Below are positions 9,000 through 17,257 of a stretch of 64,000 bases of DNA, piece by piece. The stretch is from JAFDZV01 sp964455525. GTDB lineage: Bacteria > Bacteroidota > Ignavibacteria > OLB7. Positions within the stretch are counted from its first letter, which is position 1. Each line of letters starts with the position of its first letter. The stretch covers positions 62,001 to 126,000 of the forward strand of contig CAYVWR010000002.1 of NCBI GenBank assembly GCA_964455525.1, written 5' to 3'. Position numbers and translations under genes: made by a program. The notes under the pieces are model-generated. The model made no database searches. It was given only the letters and a program-made list of their open reading frames with translations, and had not been told where the DNA came from.

Positions 9000-10079
9000 A
9001 TGAAGCTTTTTGGTTCAACTACCTCCCTGCGTGGAGTCCTTCTTCTTTCCGTTCTTTCGGTGGCGGCAGTTGGTTGCAGCGATACCGTTGTGGAACCTCC
9101 CGATGATGATGGCATCATCGGAGCGGCGCTTGAGGAAATCGGCACCAATGTGATCCTGCCAACCTATGCGCATCTCGACAGCGAGGCTTCCTTGCTTGTC
9201 ATCAGCGTGGATAATTTCAACAGCAATCCAACCGCGTCATCCCTGGAGTTGGCACGTGATGCATGGCGCAATGCGCGGCGTCCGTGGGAGCAGAGCGAAG
9301 GTTTCCTCTTCGGGCCGGTTGACACCAAGGGGATCGACCCGGGCATCGATAGCTGGCCGGTGAACAAGGCCGATCTCGATGCCGTGCTTTTCAGCAATGC
9401 CGTGCTGACAAAGGACTATATCGACGGGCTTGAAGGGACGTTGAAGGGGTTTCATACGATCGAGTATCTCCTGTTCGGCGAGGGCAATGCAAAGACCGTT
9501 GCGCAGTTCACTGCACGCGAGCGTGAGTATCTGACCGCTGTAACCCGCAGCTTCAAGGGGGCCACTGCGGAACTTCTGCATGCGTGGAATCCATCGGGCG
9601 ATAACTTTGTTGCGCAGCTCACCGAGGCCGGAACGGCCGCCAGCAGCTATGCGTCGCGGAAGAGCGCTCTTCAGGAGGTTATCGACGGCATGGTTGCCAT
9701 CTGCGATGAGGTTGCCACCGGCAAGATCGCCGATCCCTACAGCCTGAGCGATCGTTCCCTGGAGGAATCGCAGTTCAGCGATAACTCCATCGCCGATTTC
9801 CAGGACAATATTCGCAGCGTCAAGAACGTGTATACCGGCCGTTATATGATCGTTGACAGGAGCATGGGCGTTGGATTGCTTGTAGCCACGAAGAACCCGG
9901 CGCTCGATACACGGGTGTCTGCCGAGATCGATGCGGCCATCGCCGCCATCGGCGCGATGCAGCCGTCGTTCGGCCAGGCCATCTTTAACAACAGGCCAGC
10001 AGTACAGGCCGCCATTGATGCGGTCTCCACCTTGCAGGCCACGCTCCAGGGGGATGTGCTCCCTCTGCTTATGAACTAA
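9000..10079 (+). CDS. Imelysin-family (M75/EfeO-like) lipoprotein
   Basis: A 359-residue protein; the ATG at 9000 gives a lipoprotein signal (LLLSVLSVAAVGC, with the Cys as the lipid site). The imelysin signature GFHTIEYLLFG, with its conserved H and E, is near residue 155. The rest is helical, with RDAWRNARRPWEQSEGFLFG typical of the first helical bundle. Imelysin-family proteins act in iron handling (IrpA, EfeO, algal FTR-like systems); they are bound to the envelope and probably bind metal rather than cleave peptide. The neighbours, a barrel upstream and a di-haem protein downstream, are the usual Bacteroidota arrangement. Confidence 0.9.
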   Translation: MKLFGSTTSLRGVLLLSVLSVAAVGCSDTVVEPPDDDGIIGAALEEIGTNVILPTYAHLDSEASLLVISVDNFNSNPTASSLELARDAWRNARRPWEQSEGFLFGPVDTKGIDPGIDSWPVNKADLDAVLFSNAVLTKDYIDGLEGTLKGFHTIEYLLFGEGNAKTVAQFTAREREYLTAVTRSFKGATAELLHAWNPSGDNFVAQLTEAGTAASSYASRKSALQEVIDGMVAICDEVATGKIADPYSLSDRSLEESQFSDNSIADFQDNIRSVKNVYTGRYMIVDRSMGVGLLVATKNPALDTRVSAEIDAAIAAIGAMQPSFGQAIFNNRPAVQAAIDAVSTLQATLQGDVLPLLMN

Positions 10080-10106
10080 GGCATCTCGTTCGATACCAAT
10101 GCGCTA

Positions 10107-10137
10107 GGCCGCCGGGAGCCAGATATTCCCGGCGGCC
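10107..10137. other. Strong stem-loop between imelysin and di-haem genes
   Basis: Perfect 11-bp stem GGCCGCCGGGA / TCCCGGCGGCC with a 9-base loop. No T-run follows on the plus strand, so it is more likely a transcript-processing or attenuation structure inside the operon than a full terminator. Confidence 0.5.
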
Positions 10138-10171
10138 CTCCTCGTCCCGGAACCTCTGCAATGCTTCTTGT

Positions 10172-11569
10172 ATGATTTTCATGGCATCAGGGCCTGTGGC
10201 CTGCCGATGGCGCTTCCTTCTGGTTGGACTCATGACGCTGCTTGGTGCCTGCAACGATCCGGGCATCGGAGCCTCTCCGGCCGATGAGGATGTTCCGGCC
10301 GGGGGAGCCACCACGCTCTATCTTGCTACAAGCACCGCCTTTTCCACCCCGGCTCCCAATCTCTCCGCTGCCGGGCTTGAACTTCATCGTCAGGGCGATG
10401 TCGGGTTCGAGGCGGTCTTCGTCACCTCCCCGGCAACGGTCAACGGAGGTCTCGGGCCGGTGTATAACAATACCTCCTGTGCGTCCTGCCATGTGCGCGA
10501 TGGTCGTGGGCGCCCTCCCGGACCTGGCGAGGTGATGGCCTCGATGCTCTTCCGTGTCAGCATCCCCGGGCAGGCTGCCGATGGTGGTCCGCTTGCGGTG
10601 CCAGGCTTTGGATTGCAGCTTCAGGAGCGTGGGATCTTCGGCGTGGAGCCGGAGGCAGCTATCGTTATCCAGTATACCGATAGCATCGGCCGTTTTGCCG
10701 ATGGCACCACCTATCGTCTGCGCGTGCCGCGTTACATAGCGCATCGCTCCTATCGTCCGCTGCCAGCCGATATGATGATCTCTCCCCGCGTAGCCTCGCC
10801 GGTCTTCGGGCTGGGCCTGCTCGAAGCGGTGCCGGAGGCAGGCATCCTTGCCCTGGCCGATGAGGCAGATCGTGATGGCGATGGCATTTCCGGGCGGGCC
10901 AATCAGGTCTGGGATGCAACGGCGGGCAGGTGGGTGCTGGGACGCTTTGGCTGGAAGGCGAACGTGCCAACGCTGCTGCAACAGACGGCCGCTGCCTACA
11001 ACAACGATATGGGGATCACCTCGTCGATGTTTCCGGTGGAGTCGTGCCATGGCCAGCCGCAGGGGGAGGGATACGAGGGGGAGCCGGAGATAAGCGATGG
11101 CGTTCTGCGCGCTACCGCCTATTACACCCAGACCCTTGGCGTTCCGGCACGGAGAAACGTCCGCAATCCCGATGTGCGGCGTGGCGAGGCCCTGTTTCGG
11201 GAGGCTAACTGCTCCGGCTGCCACCGTCCGCTGCTCCTTACCGGGATGCTGGAGGGGGTGCCGGAAGTGTCAGGACAGCGCATTGCCCCCTATACCGATC
11301 TTCTGCTGCACGACATGGGGGCGGCGCTGGCCGATGAGCGTCCTGATTATCTGGCCAGTGGCAGTGAATGGCGAACGCCCCCGCTCTGGGGGATCGGTCT
11401 TACACAGGTTGTCAGCGGTCATACCTATTTTCTGCACGATGGCCGGGCGCAGAGCCTGCTGGAGGCGATCATGTGGCATGGCGGCGAGGCTGAGCGCTCA
11501 CGGGAGTTTTTCAGAAAGCTTTCCAGAAGCGATCGCGATGCGGTGATAGCGTTTTTGCAATCGCTGTAG
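10172..11569 (+). CDS. Di-haem oxidoreductase-type c-cytochrome lipoprotein (DUF1111/DHOR-like)
   Basis: A 465-residue lipoprotein (lipobox LTLLGAC) with two c-type haem motifs: CASCH near residue 108 and CSGCH near 349. Other signatures are VNGGLGPVYNNTSCASCH, GLGLLEAVPEA, GRFGWKANVPTLLQQ and a C-terminal FLHDGRAQSLLEAIMWHGGEA, all typical of the di-haem oxidoreductase family linked to imelysin genes. It is anchored in the periplasm or outer membrane and probably moves electrons to or from the imelysin-bound metal (for example redox change of iron before uptake); this role is inferred from its neighbours. Its frame begins 92 bases after the imelysin stop, past a stem-loop. Confidence 0.9.
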   Translation: MIFMASGPVACRWRFLLVGLMTLLGACNDPGIGASPADEDVPAGGATTLYLATSTAFSTPAPNLSAAGLELHRQGDVGFEAVFVTSPATVNGGLGPVYNNTSCASCHVRDGRGRPPGPGEVMASMLFRVSIPGQAADGGPLAVPGFGLQLQERGIFGVEPEAAIVIQYTDSIGRFADGTTYRLRVPRYIAHRSYRPLPADMMISPRVASPVFGLGLLEAVPEAGILALADEADRDGDGISGRANQVWDATAGRWVLGRFGWKANVPTLLQQTAAAYNNDMGITSSMFPVESCHGQPQGEGYEGEPEISDGVLRATAYYTQTLGVPARRNVRNPDVRRGEALFREANCSGCHRPLLLTGMLEGVPEVSGQRIAPYTDLLLHDMGAALADERPDYLASGSEWRTPPLWGIGLTQVVSGHTYFLHDGRAQSLLEAIMWHGGEAERSREFFRKLSRSDRDAVIAFLQSL

Positions 11570-11597
11570 TGTGTGCAGGGGGCCGGATGTATGGGCA

Positions 11598-11640
11598 GCG
11601 CCCGATATCAGGTTCGGTTTCCGAACCCGATACCGGGCGC
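11598..11640. terminator. Bidirectional hairpin between di-haem gene and mlaD
   Basis: A 20-base arm on each side of a TTT loop, with only two non-Watson-Crick positions (core GGTTCGG / CCGAACC, ends GCGCCCG / CGGGCGC). It lies in the 100-base gap between two converging genes, so it probably ends both transcripts. Confidence 0.7.
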
Positions 11641-11671
11641 TGCGATGCCGTGCCGATCGTGCGACACAGAA

Positions 11672-12796
11672 TTATTTGGACGAGGTCTCTTTCTGCATCA
11701 ACTGCCGTTCGCGCTGGTCCAGCAGCTCCTGTTGGCGACGAAGTTCCTCCATCCTGATCTCCAGCTCCTTTGCCAGAAGATCGGCGTTCCGTTCCTGTTC
11801 CTCGCTGCCGCCGAACAGGCCCCCCACAAGCCAACTGCTACGAAGGCCGCGCATGCTGATGCCAAACTCCCGTGCGGCAAATCCTGCCGATCCCGCTGCC
11901 TCGTTCAACGTGCCCGAGAGCGCCTCAAGCGAATCATACAGCGAGCGATTATACAGGAGCGCGCCAAGCGTCCCCTTGCCACTGCCGATGTCGGCCACAA
12001 GCTTCTGCCCCTCTTCGGTCATCGAGTTCACATTGATCGCCGCACGGTCGAGCGTGCCGGTGATCGTGGCAAGCTGCGTTGAGGTCTGGTTCATAAGCCG
12101 TTCGGCCGAGTTTGTCACCTTTACCAGCCCCATATACGCTTCATCGTCGGTCAGGAACTTGCCAAGCGTCCCCTCGCCACGCCGGAATCGCAGAAACAGC
12201 GTATCGAGCGACGAGGTGATGTTCTGCGTGTTTTTGACAACCGTCTGCGCATCATCCAGGATCGCCTCGTAGTTGGTTGGCTCGGCCGCCCGGATCTGCG
12301 CGCCATCGGCAATGATCGGCGCGTTGGCATCGGTCATGTTCAGCTCGATGATCTTGTCGCCGATGATGCCCTGCTGCGAGATCGCCGAGACGCTGGAGGT
12401 GCGTACGAACTGCCGTGCGGACTCGTCGATCACCATATCCACACGAACATAGGAGCTTGTATCAATCTTCAGCTCCACATTGCTGACCGTGCCCACCTTG
12501 ATCCCGTTGATCGTTACCAGCGCCCCGGATTTCAGGCCGCCGACCGTTCGGAACTTCGAGTAGATCGTAAACGTCGTGTTGAACATGCTCTGCTTGTCGC
12601 CGATCACAAATACGCCGATCATCAGGATGATAAACCCGAGCAGGGAGAATATCCCCACACGAAGAAGCCGTGTGTTGCGATCCTTGCCGGTAACCATCAC
12701 CTCCGGCTCGTTTACGGATGGGTCGGGGCCGGCGACCGGCACCTTTCCCTGCGCCGGGGAGCGGCCATCCTGCGAAGTGGGAACTGACTTGCTCAT
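11672..12796 (-). CDS. mlaD: MCE/MlaD-family lipid-transport substrate-binding protein
   Basis: A 374-residue protein. One N-terminal membrane helix (about 47-67, VGIFSLLGFIILMIGVFVIG) anchors it, followed by a single MCE domain: FTIYSKFRTVGGLKSGALV, NGIKVGTVSNVEL and GIIGDKIIEL. A long helical region follows, ending in a Glu/Arg/Gln-rich coiled coil (EEQERNADLLAKELEIRMEE). MCE proteins carry phospholipid between inner and outer membranes with an MlaE permease and MlaF ATPase. Here it is the third gene of mlaE-mlaF-mlaD. No MlaB or MlaC gene is nearby, as is common outside Proteobacteria. Confidence 0.9.
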   Translation of the reverse strand: MSKSVPTSQDGRSPAQGKVPVAGPDPSVNEPEVMVTGKDRNTRLLRVGIFSLLGFIILMIGVFVIGDKQSMFNTTFTIYSKFRTVGGLKSGALVTINGIKVGTVSNVELKIDTSSYVRVDMVIDESARQFVRTSSVSAISQQGIIGDKIIELNMTDANAPIIADGAQIRAAEPTNYEAILDDAQTVVKNTQNITSSLDTLFLRFRRGEGTLGKFLTDDEAYMGLVKVTNSAERLMNQTSTQLATITGTLDRAAINVNSMTEEGQKLVADIGSGKGTLGALLYNRSLYDSLEALSGTLNEAAGSAGFAAREFGISMRGLRSSWLVGGLFGGSEEQERNADLLAKELEIRMEELRRQQELLDQRERQLMQKETSSK

Positions 12797-12929
12797 GATA
12801 TCTGTTCTCTATAATAGTGCGTTATCAGTAGTATGCGTGCGCGTCCGGTGCGTTTCATCCGTCGGTGCTCCGCTGTGTCACATCGGGCTGCCGGGCCGGA
12901 CAGGGGCACCTGATACTAAGAGGGGGGCG

Positions 12930-13667
12930 TTATTCCGATCCAAAATCCAGTGTGAAGAATATCTTCAGAAACTCCTCATCCGAGTGCCGTCCCTCTTCCG
13001 GGGTTCCCTCGAACTTGATGCGTCCCTCGTCCAGATAGATGATCTTGTCGGCGATGATATGCAGACAGTAGGGGTCGTGTGTCACGGCGATGCCGGTGAT
13101 GTTCAGATCCTCCTTCAGATCCACGATCAGCTCCGAGATCTCCTTGGTGGTCTGGGGATCGAGACCAGTGGTCGGTTCGTCGTACAGCAGGTACTCCGGC
13201 TCGGTGATGATCGTCCGCGCCACACCGATGCGCTTGCGCTGCCCGCCGGAAAGCTCGTTCGGCATCTTGTTCACCTTATCGGGAAGCCCTACGCGCTCCA
13301 GGTAGTGCATCACCCGTTCCTGTACCTCCGCTCCTTTCATACCACGGGTTTTCTCCAGCGGAAACGCCAGGTTCTCCCCAACGGTCAGGGAGTCGTACAA
13401 GGCGCCGCTCTGAAAGACGTAGCCTACCTTGCGGCGGATCTCCTGAAGCGTCTTTGCGCTGGCCTGAACCACCTCGATCCCCTCCACCTGTATGCTCCCC
13501 TGGTCCGGCTCGATCAGCCCCACGATGCTCTTCAGCAGCACGCTCTTGCCTGTGCCGGACTTGCCGAGCACTACCAGGGTGGTGCCTTTGGGCACGGTCA
13601 GGTTGATGCCGCGAAGAGGGCGCAGATCGGCACTAAACGCCTTATATAGGTTGCGGATCTCCAGCAT
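12930..13667 (-). CDS. mlaF: ABC transporter ATPase of the Mla/MCE system
   Basis: A 245-residue ATP-binding subunit with Walker A GKSGTGKSVLLKS (near 36-48), signature LSGGQRKRIGVARTI, Walker B LLYDEPTTGLDP and a switch His in TGIAVTHD. Its closest look is MlaF/Ttg2A, which energises phospholipid transfer by the MlaE permease. It starts 2 bases after the mlaE stop, so the two are translated from one message; mlaD follows after 133 bases. Confidence 0.92.
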   Translation of the reverse strand: MLEIRNLYKAFSADLRPLRGINLTVPKGTTLVVLGKSGTGKSVLLKSIVGLIEPDQGSIQVEGIEVVQASAKTLQEIRRKVGYVFQSGALYDSLTVGENLAFPLEKTRGMKGAEVQERVMHYLERVGLPDKVNKMPNELSGGQRKRIGVARTIITEPEYLLYDEPTTGLDPQTTKEISELIVDLKEDLNITGIAVTHDPYCLHIIADKIIYLDEGRIKFEGTPEEGRHSDEEFLKIFFTLDFGSE

Positions 13668-13669
13668 TG

Positions 13670-14434
13670 TCAGGGGTTTGGAAAATAAGTGATGGTGATC
13701 TTCACCAGGATCATGTCGATAAGGATGATCCAGAGAGAGGAGAGGACCACCGCCGATGTCGTGGCCCGGCCAACCCCCTCGGTCCCGGATTCGGTGTTGA
13801 ATCCCTTGTAGGAGCCGATGATGGCGATTGCAAAGCCAAAGGCGGACATCTTCATCACTCCCGGCAGCACGTCGATGAAGAAGAGCGCGTCGATCACCTG
13901 GCCGTAGAAGTACTGGAGCGTAACACCGGTTGAGATGAACTCCGCCAGATATGCGCCGAAGAGCGCGATGAAGTCGGCATAGAGTGCCAGGATCGGCATC
14001 AGGAACACCAGGGCGATCACCCGTGTGGTCACCAGATAGTTGTACGGATCGACCCCGGAGGTCTCCATGGCGTCGATCTGCTCGGTCACCTTCATCGAGC
14101 CAAGCTCCGCGCCGATGCCGGAGCCGACACGGCCGGCTACCAGAATCGCCGTTATCACCGGCCCAAGCTCCCGCGTGATCGACGCGGTCACCATGGCAGG
14201 GATAAAGGCGGCCGCGCCGAACTTCTCCATCGTGGGACGTGCCTGCATTGCCAGGATCAGTCCCAGAATGAAATTCACCACCGAGATAAGCGGAAGCGAC
14301 ATCGCCCCGAAATCGTCGATATGGCGTATGATCTGACGAAATTCGTATGGGGGCTTGAACACCGTCTTGAAAAACCGCCCCGTAAACTCGGTGTACTTGC
14401 CGAATTCGAGTGTAAAGTTGCGGAAATAGCCCAC
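13670..14434 (-). CDS. mlaE: MlaE-family ABC transporter permease
   Basis: A 254-residue inner-membrane permease starting at a GTG. Family signatures are visible: AMQARPTMEKFGAAAFIPAM, ITRELGPVITAILVAGRVGS, GAELGSMKVTEQIDAMETSG and a final helix block ending ITYFPNP. These are the coupling and core helices of MlaE/YrbE. With MlaF and MlaD it should form the inner-membrane complex that exchanges phospholipids with the outer membrane. First gene of its operon. Confidence 0.93.
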   Translation of the reverse strand: MGYFRNFTLEFGKYTEFTGRFFKTVFKPPYEFRQIIRHIDDFGAMSLPLISVVNFILGLILAMQARPTMEKFGAAAFIPAMVTASITRELGPVITAILVAGRVGSGIGAELGSMKVTEQIDAMETSGVDPYNYLVTTRVIALVFLMPILALYADFIALFGAYLAEFISTGVTLQYFYGQVIDALFFIDVLPGVMKMSAFGFAIAIIGSYKGFNTESGTEGVGRATTSAVVLSSLWIILIDMILVKITITYFPNP

Positions 14435-14786
14435 GAGGTCTCCGTTACTGGCTCAACTCGCCTTTGCGTCCGTTGCGGACCTTGTTCAATACAGCAAAAA
14501 AAAGGTCGAGATCACATTCTTGATGCAGGGGATTCGTCAGGAGTCAAGAGGAGCATCCTCTGCCGGAAAGCTACAAAGCAGATGCCATGCCGACAATCAG
14601 CGAATGTAACGGATTTCGAGCGATTCAGGATATCGTCAGGGTGGTTGTGTCCCGAATCGTATGCACGGGGGTTCCTGATTGATTGCCCGATCCTTCCGCA
14701 GACGCTAACTTGCGTGCCCGCCGTAGCCTGGCGGCCCGTTGTTATGGGGCCTTTCCTGAATAGATATCTCTCCGAACAGATACCAC
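14435..14786. other. Divergent promoter region between mlaE and aminotransferase gene
   Basis: About 350 bases separating two divergent genes. It must hold both promoters, but no consensus I can defend stands out; there is an A9-like run at 14495-14503 and no conserved open frame. Confidence 0.4.
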
Positions 14787-16130
14787 ATGGATAAACTCGA
14801 ATCGATTCGCCAGCAGTTCCCTATCACCCGCGAGCGTTTTATCAACGCCTCCGGGCAGGAGCACACCATCACTTATCTCGATCATGGTGCGAGCACCCAT
14901 CCGCCAACTTCTGTGCTGGAAGGCTATCGCGAGTTCCTGGAACGCTACTATGCGAATATCCATCGTGGCAATCACTACCTCTCGCAGAGGGCATCGGAGC
15001 TGTATGACTGCGTTTCGGAGGTCGTTCTGGATTTCCTCCATGCCGATCATAGCCGCAACAGCGTGATCTTTACCAGCAATACAACCACCGCGCTCGATAT
15101 CGCCAGCTATCTGATGCAGGAGCAGCCGGGGGCCACTCTGGTCTCGACCATGGAGCACCATTCCAACGATCTGCCGCATCGCCGTCGTGGCGAGACCCTC
15201 CGTATCGAGGTCCTTGCCGATGGCACGATCGACTACCAGGATCTGGAAACGAAGCTTCAGCAGAATCGGGTGAAACTTGTCGCGATCACCGGCGGCAGCA
15301 ATGTTACCGGCTACCTGCCCGATATACGCCTGATAGCCCGTCTTGCACATGCCCATGGCGCACGGATTCTTGTGGATGCCGCCCAGCTTATCGCCCATCA
15401 TACGGTTGATATGATGCCAAACGATTCCGATGAGCATGTCGATTTCCTCGCCGCTGCCGGCCACAAGGCCTATGCGCCGTTCGGGAGCGCCTTCCTGATC
15501 GCTCCGAACGAGGTGCTGCTCGGAAGCCTTCCCTATATCCCGGGCGGGGGAACCGTAAAGTTTGTCACCGATCATGATGTGGTCTGGGAGAGCGGCGTGG
15601 AGCGCCATACCGGCGGTACACCCAATATCCCCGGCGTTATCGCGCTCGGCGAAGCGCTCCGCTGGCTGTCGAACATCGGGCTGGAGTGGATTCGCGAGCA
15701 TGAGGTGGATCTGCTGCGCAGAGTGGAGGGGCGTCTGCGCGCTATCCCAGGTGTGACCATGCTGGGCGATATCCCGGCCGAACGCAAGCTTGGCGTGATG
15801 TCGTTCAATATCGATGGCATCCATCATGAGAATGTGGCGGCCATCCTGAACAATGAGTACGGCATTGCAACACGTAATGGCTGTTTCTGCGCCCATCCCT
15901 ATCTGACGCGGCTTCTGCATTGTACCGATGCGGAGGCGGTGCGCAGAAAGGTGGAGAACGGGGAGGATGTGCTGCTTCCAGGTGCCGTGCGTGCCACCAT
16001 CGGCATCTACAATAATGAGGACGATCTGGAGAAGCTCGTCAGCGCCGTTGCCGATCTGGCAGCGGAGGCCGCACATGGCAATACCTTTGCCACACAGGTG
16101 AAGCAGTCGGCATGCAGCGAGGCCCTGTAG
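14787..16130 (+). CDS. Class V aminotransferase, cysteine-desulfurase-like
   Basis: A 447-residue PLP enzyme. The start of the fold is YLDHGASTHPP; TMEHHSNDLPHR matches the conserved His that stacks on PLP; ILVDAAQLIAHH carries the Asp that binds the pyridine nitrogen; AAGHKAYAPFGSAFL holds the Schiff-base Lys. Near 365 RNGCFCAHPYLTRLL corresponds to the loop carrying the catalytic Cys of SufS-type desulfurases. It might be a desulfurase or selenocysteine lyase, or a related lyase acting on another substrate; no SufE, SufBCD or IscU gene is nearby. The family is secure, the substrate is not. Confidence 0.8.
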   Translation: MDKLESIRQQFPITRERFINASGQEHTITYLDHGASTHPPTSVLEGYREFLERYYANIHRGNHYLSQRASELYDCVSEVVLDFLHADHSRNSVIFTSNTTTALDIASYLMQEQPGATLVSTMEHHSNDLPHRRRGETLRIEVLADGTIDYQDLETKLQQNRVKLVAITGGSNVTGYLPDIRLIARLAHAHGARILVDAAQLIAHHTVDMMPNDSDEHVDFLAAAGHKAYAPFGSAFLIAPNEVLLGSLPYIPGGGTVKFVTDHDVVWESGVERHTGGTPNIPGVIALGEALRWLSNIGLEWIREHEVDLLRRVEGRLRAIPGVTMLGDIPAERKLGVMSFNIDGIHHENVAAILNNEYGIATRNGCFCAHPYLTRLLHCTDAEAVRRKVENGEDVLLPGAVRATIGIYNNEDDLEKLVSAVADLAAEAAHGNTFATQVKQSACSEAL

Positions 16131-16195
16131 CTTGCCAGATGCCGATGGCGCCGGGCTTTTTACCATGCTCTGAAGAAAAAATTCTGCAACGCTCG

Positions 16196-16231
16196 ATGGC
16201 GTGCCCTACCTGTACAGGCGAGGCACGCCAT
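16196..16231 (+). terminator. Hairpin after aminotransferase gene
   Basis: Perfect 10-bp stem ATGGCGTGCC / GGCACGCCAT with a 16-base loop, followed by GTTGTTTTCC. It is 65 bases after the aminotransferase stop and before the tetR promoter, so it probably ends that transcript. The rest of 16131-16435 holds no gene. Confidence 0.5.
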
Positions 16232-16408
16232 GTTGTTTTCCTGCCACCTATGGTTCCCCCCGGAATATCCCGTGGCATCCCGTTGGCTGTGCAGTGATAA
16301 TGCCATGCGCCCGGATGCCTCTGTGTCATGTAAGTCCCAACGCTAGAGTGTGCGATATGGCCGATCGTTCCGTCTTGCGCATGTTCCACGGCGGTTGTAT
16401 GTTAATGC

Positions 16409-16420
16409 GACCGATCGGTC
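16409..16420. promoter_or_regulatory. TetR operator before tetR
   Basis: GACCGATCGGTC, a perfect 12-base palindrome ending 15 bases before the tetR ATG and followed by TATTC. The same core and the same TATTC occur again at 17087-17105, before the thiolase gene. This is typical of AcrR/FadR-like TetR operators and suggests autoregulation. Confidence 0.7.
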
Positions 16421-16435
16421 TATTCCTTGGATCCC

Positions 16436-17032
16436 ATGAAAAAATCAGAACGCACACAGCAGCGGATACTTGGCGAGGCGGCACAGCTCTTCAACAGGAA
16501 GGGCTACGCCGGGACGCACATTCGTGATATCATGGAGGCCACGGGGCTGGCCAAGGGGGGGATCTATGGCAATTTTCAGAGCAAGGAGGAGATCGAGCTT
16601 GCCGCGTTCGAGCACGCAGTGAAGCTTGTTTCGGGCGCGATTGAGCAGGAGATCAGGCATATCGAGAGTCCGCTGGCAACCTTGCATGCCATGTTCGATT
16701 TTTATGAACGCTACGTCTTCAGCCCGCCGGTAGAGGGAGGATGCCCTATTCTGAACAGTGCAATCGAGGCCGATGATACATCCCCTGCGCTACAGGCCCG
16801 TGTGGTGGCCGCGCTACAGAGATGGGAGCGGAGAATTGTGCGGGTGGTGCACCAGGGGATACGGCGCCAGGAGATATCGGCGGAGGTGAATGCCGAGGAG
16901 TTTGCAGTGCTGGCAATCGCCATCATCGAAGGGGGGATTATGCTCGCCAGAATCTACCGCGATCCGAACAAGCTGCGGATTCCCTTGCAGCATCTACGGG
17001 ACCTTGTCGATACAACGCTCCGTGCGAAGTAA
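16436..17032 (+). CDS. TetR-family transcriptional regulator
   Basis: A 198-residue regulator; I use the ATG at 16436 (MKKSERTQQRILGEA). The N-terminal helix-turn-helix is clear: AAQLFNRKGYAGTHIRDIM, then the recognition helix AKGGIYGNFQSKEEIELAAF. The C-terminal ligand domain contains GGCPILNSAIEADD, seen in TetR proteins of the YxaF/AcrR type. A matching palindrome lies just upstream of it and another between it and the thiolase/fabF pair, so it probably represses itself and those genes in response to a fatty-acyl or other hydrophobic ligand (inferred). Confidence 0.9.
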   Translation: MKKSERTQQRILGEAAQLFNRKGYAGTHIRDIMEATGLAKGGIYGNFQSKEEIELAAFEHAVKLVSGAIEQEIRHIESPLATLHAMFDFYERYVFSPPVEGGCPILNSAIEADDTSPALQARVVAALQRWERRIVRVVHQGIRRQEISAEVNAEEFAVLAIAIIEGGIMLARIYRDPNKLRIPLQHLRDLVDTTLRAK

Positions 17033-17053
17033 AACCTGTGGGAAAGAACCGAT

Positions 17054-17076
17054 GGCGGGCTTCCGCCTTCTTTTTT
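17054..17076 (+). terminator. Rho-independent terminator of tetR
   Basis: GGCGG stem, GCTT loop, CCGCC stem, then TTCTTTTTT. It sits 21 bases after the tetR stop and 10 bases before the second operator, so it separates the tetR transcript from the thiolase promoter. Confidence 0.75.
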
Positions 17077-17086
17077 ATTCTAAAAG

Positions 17087-17100
17087 AGACCGATCGGTCT
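17087..17100. promoter_or_regulatory. TetR operator before thiolase/fabF
   Basis: AGACCGATCGGTCT, a perfect 14-base palindrome sharing the core and the following TATTC with the copy before tetR. It lies about 160 bases before the thiolase start, right after the tetR terminator, where a promoter for the thiolase-fabF pair is expected. Confidence 0.7.
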
Positions 17101-17257
17101 ATTCTGAGGCGCCGGTCTATCCGTGAGCGCCCTGACACGATGAGTTCGGAAGAGCGTTATGGCAGTGGCTCACCGTCATTTTGATAGGTGCTCCCCGGAG
17201 AATATTCAGGTTCATGTCCGGCTGGATACCAACAAAAACGATGAAGGGATGAACGAT

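Noticed and set aside
11672..11690. ATTTGGACGAGGTC next to the mlaD stop, similar to the palindrome at 7075
   Set aside because: It encodes the mlaD C-terminus (SSK and stop) and lacks the second arm, so the likeness is chance.
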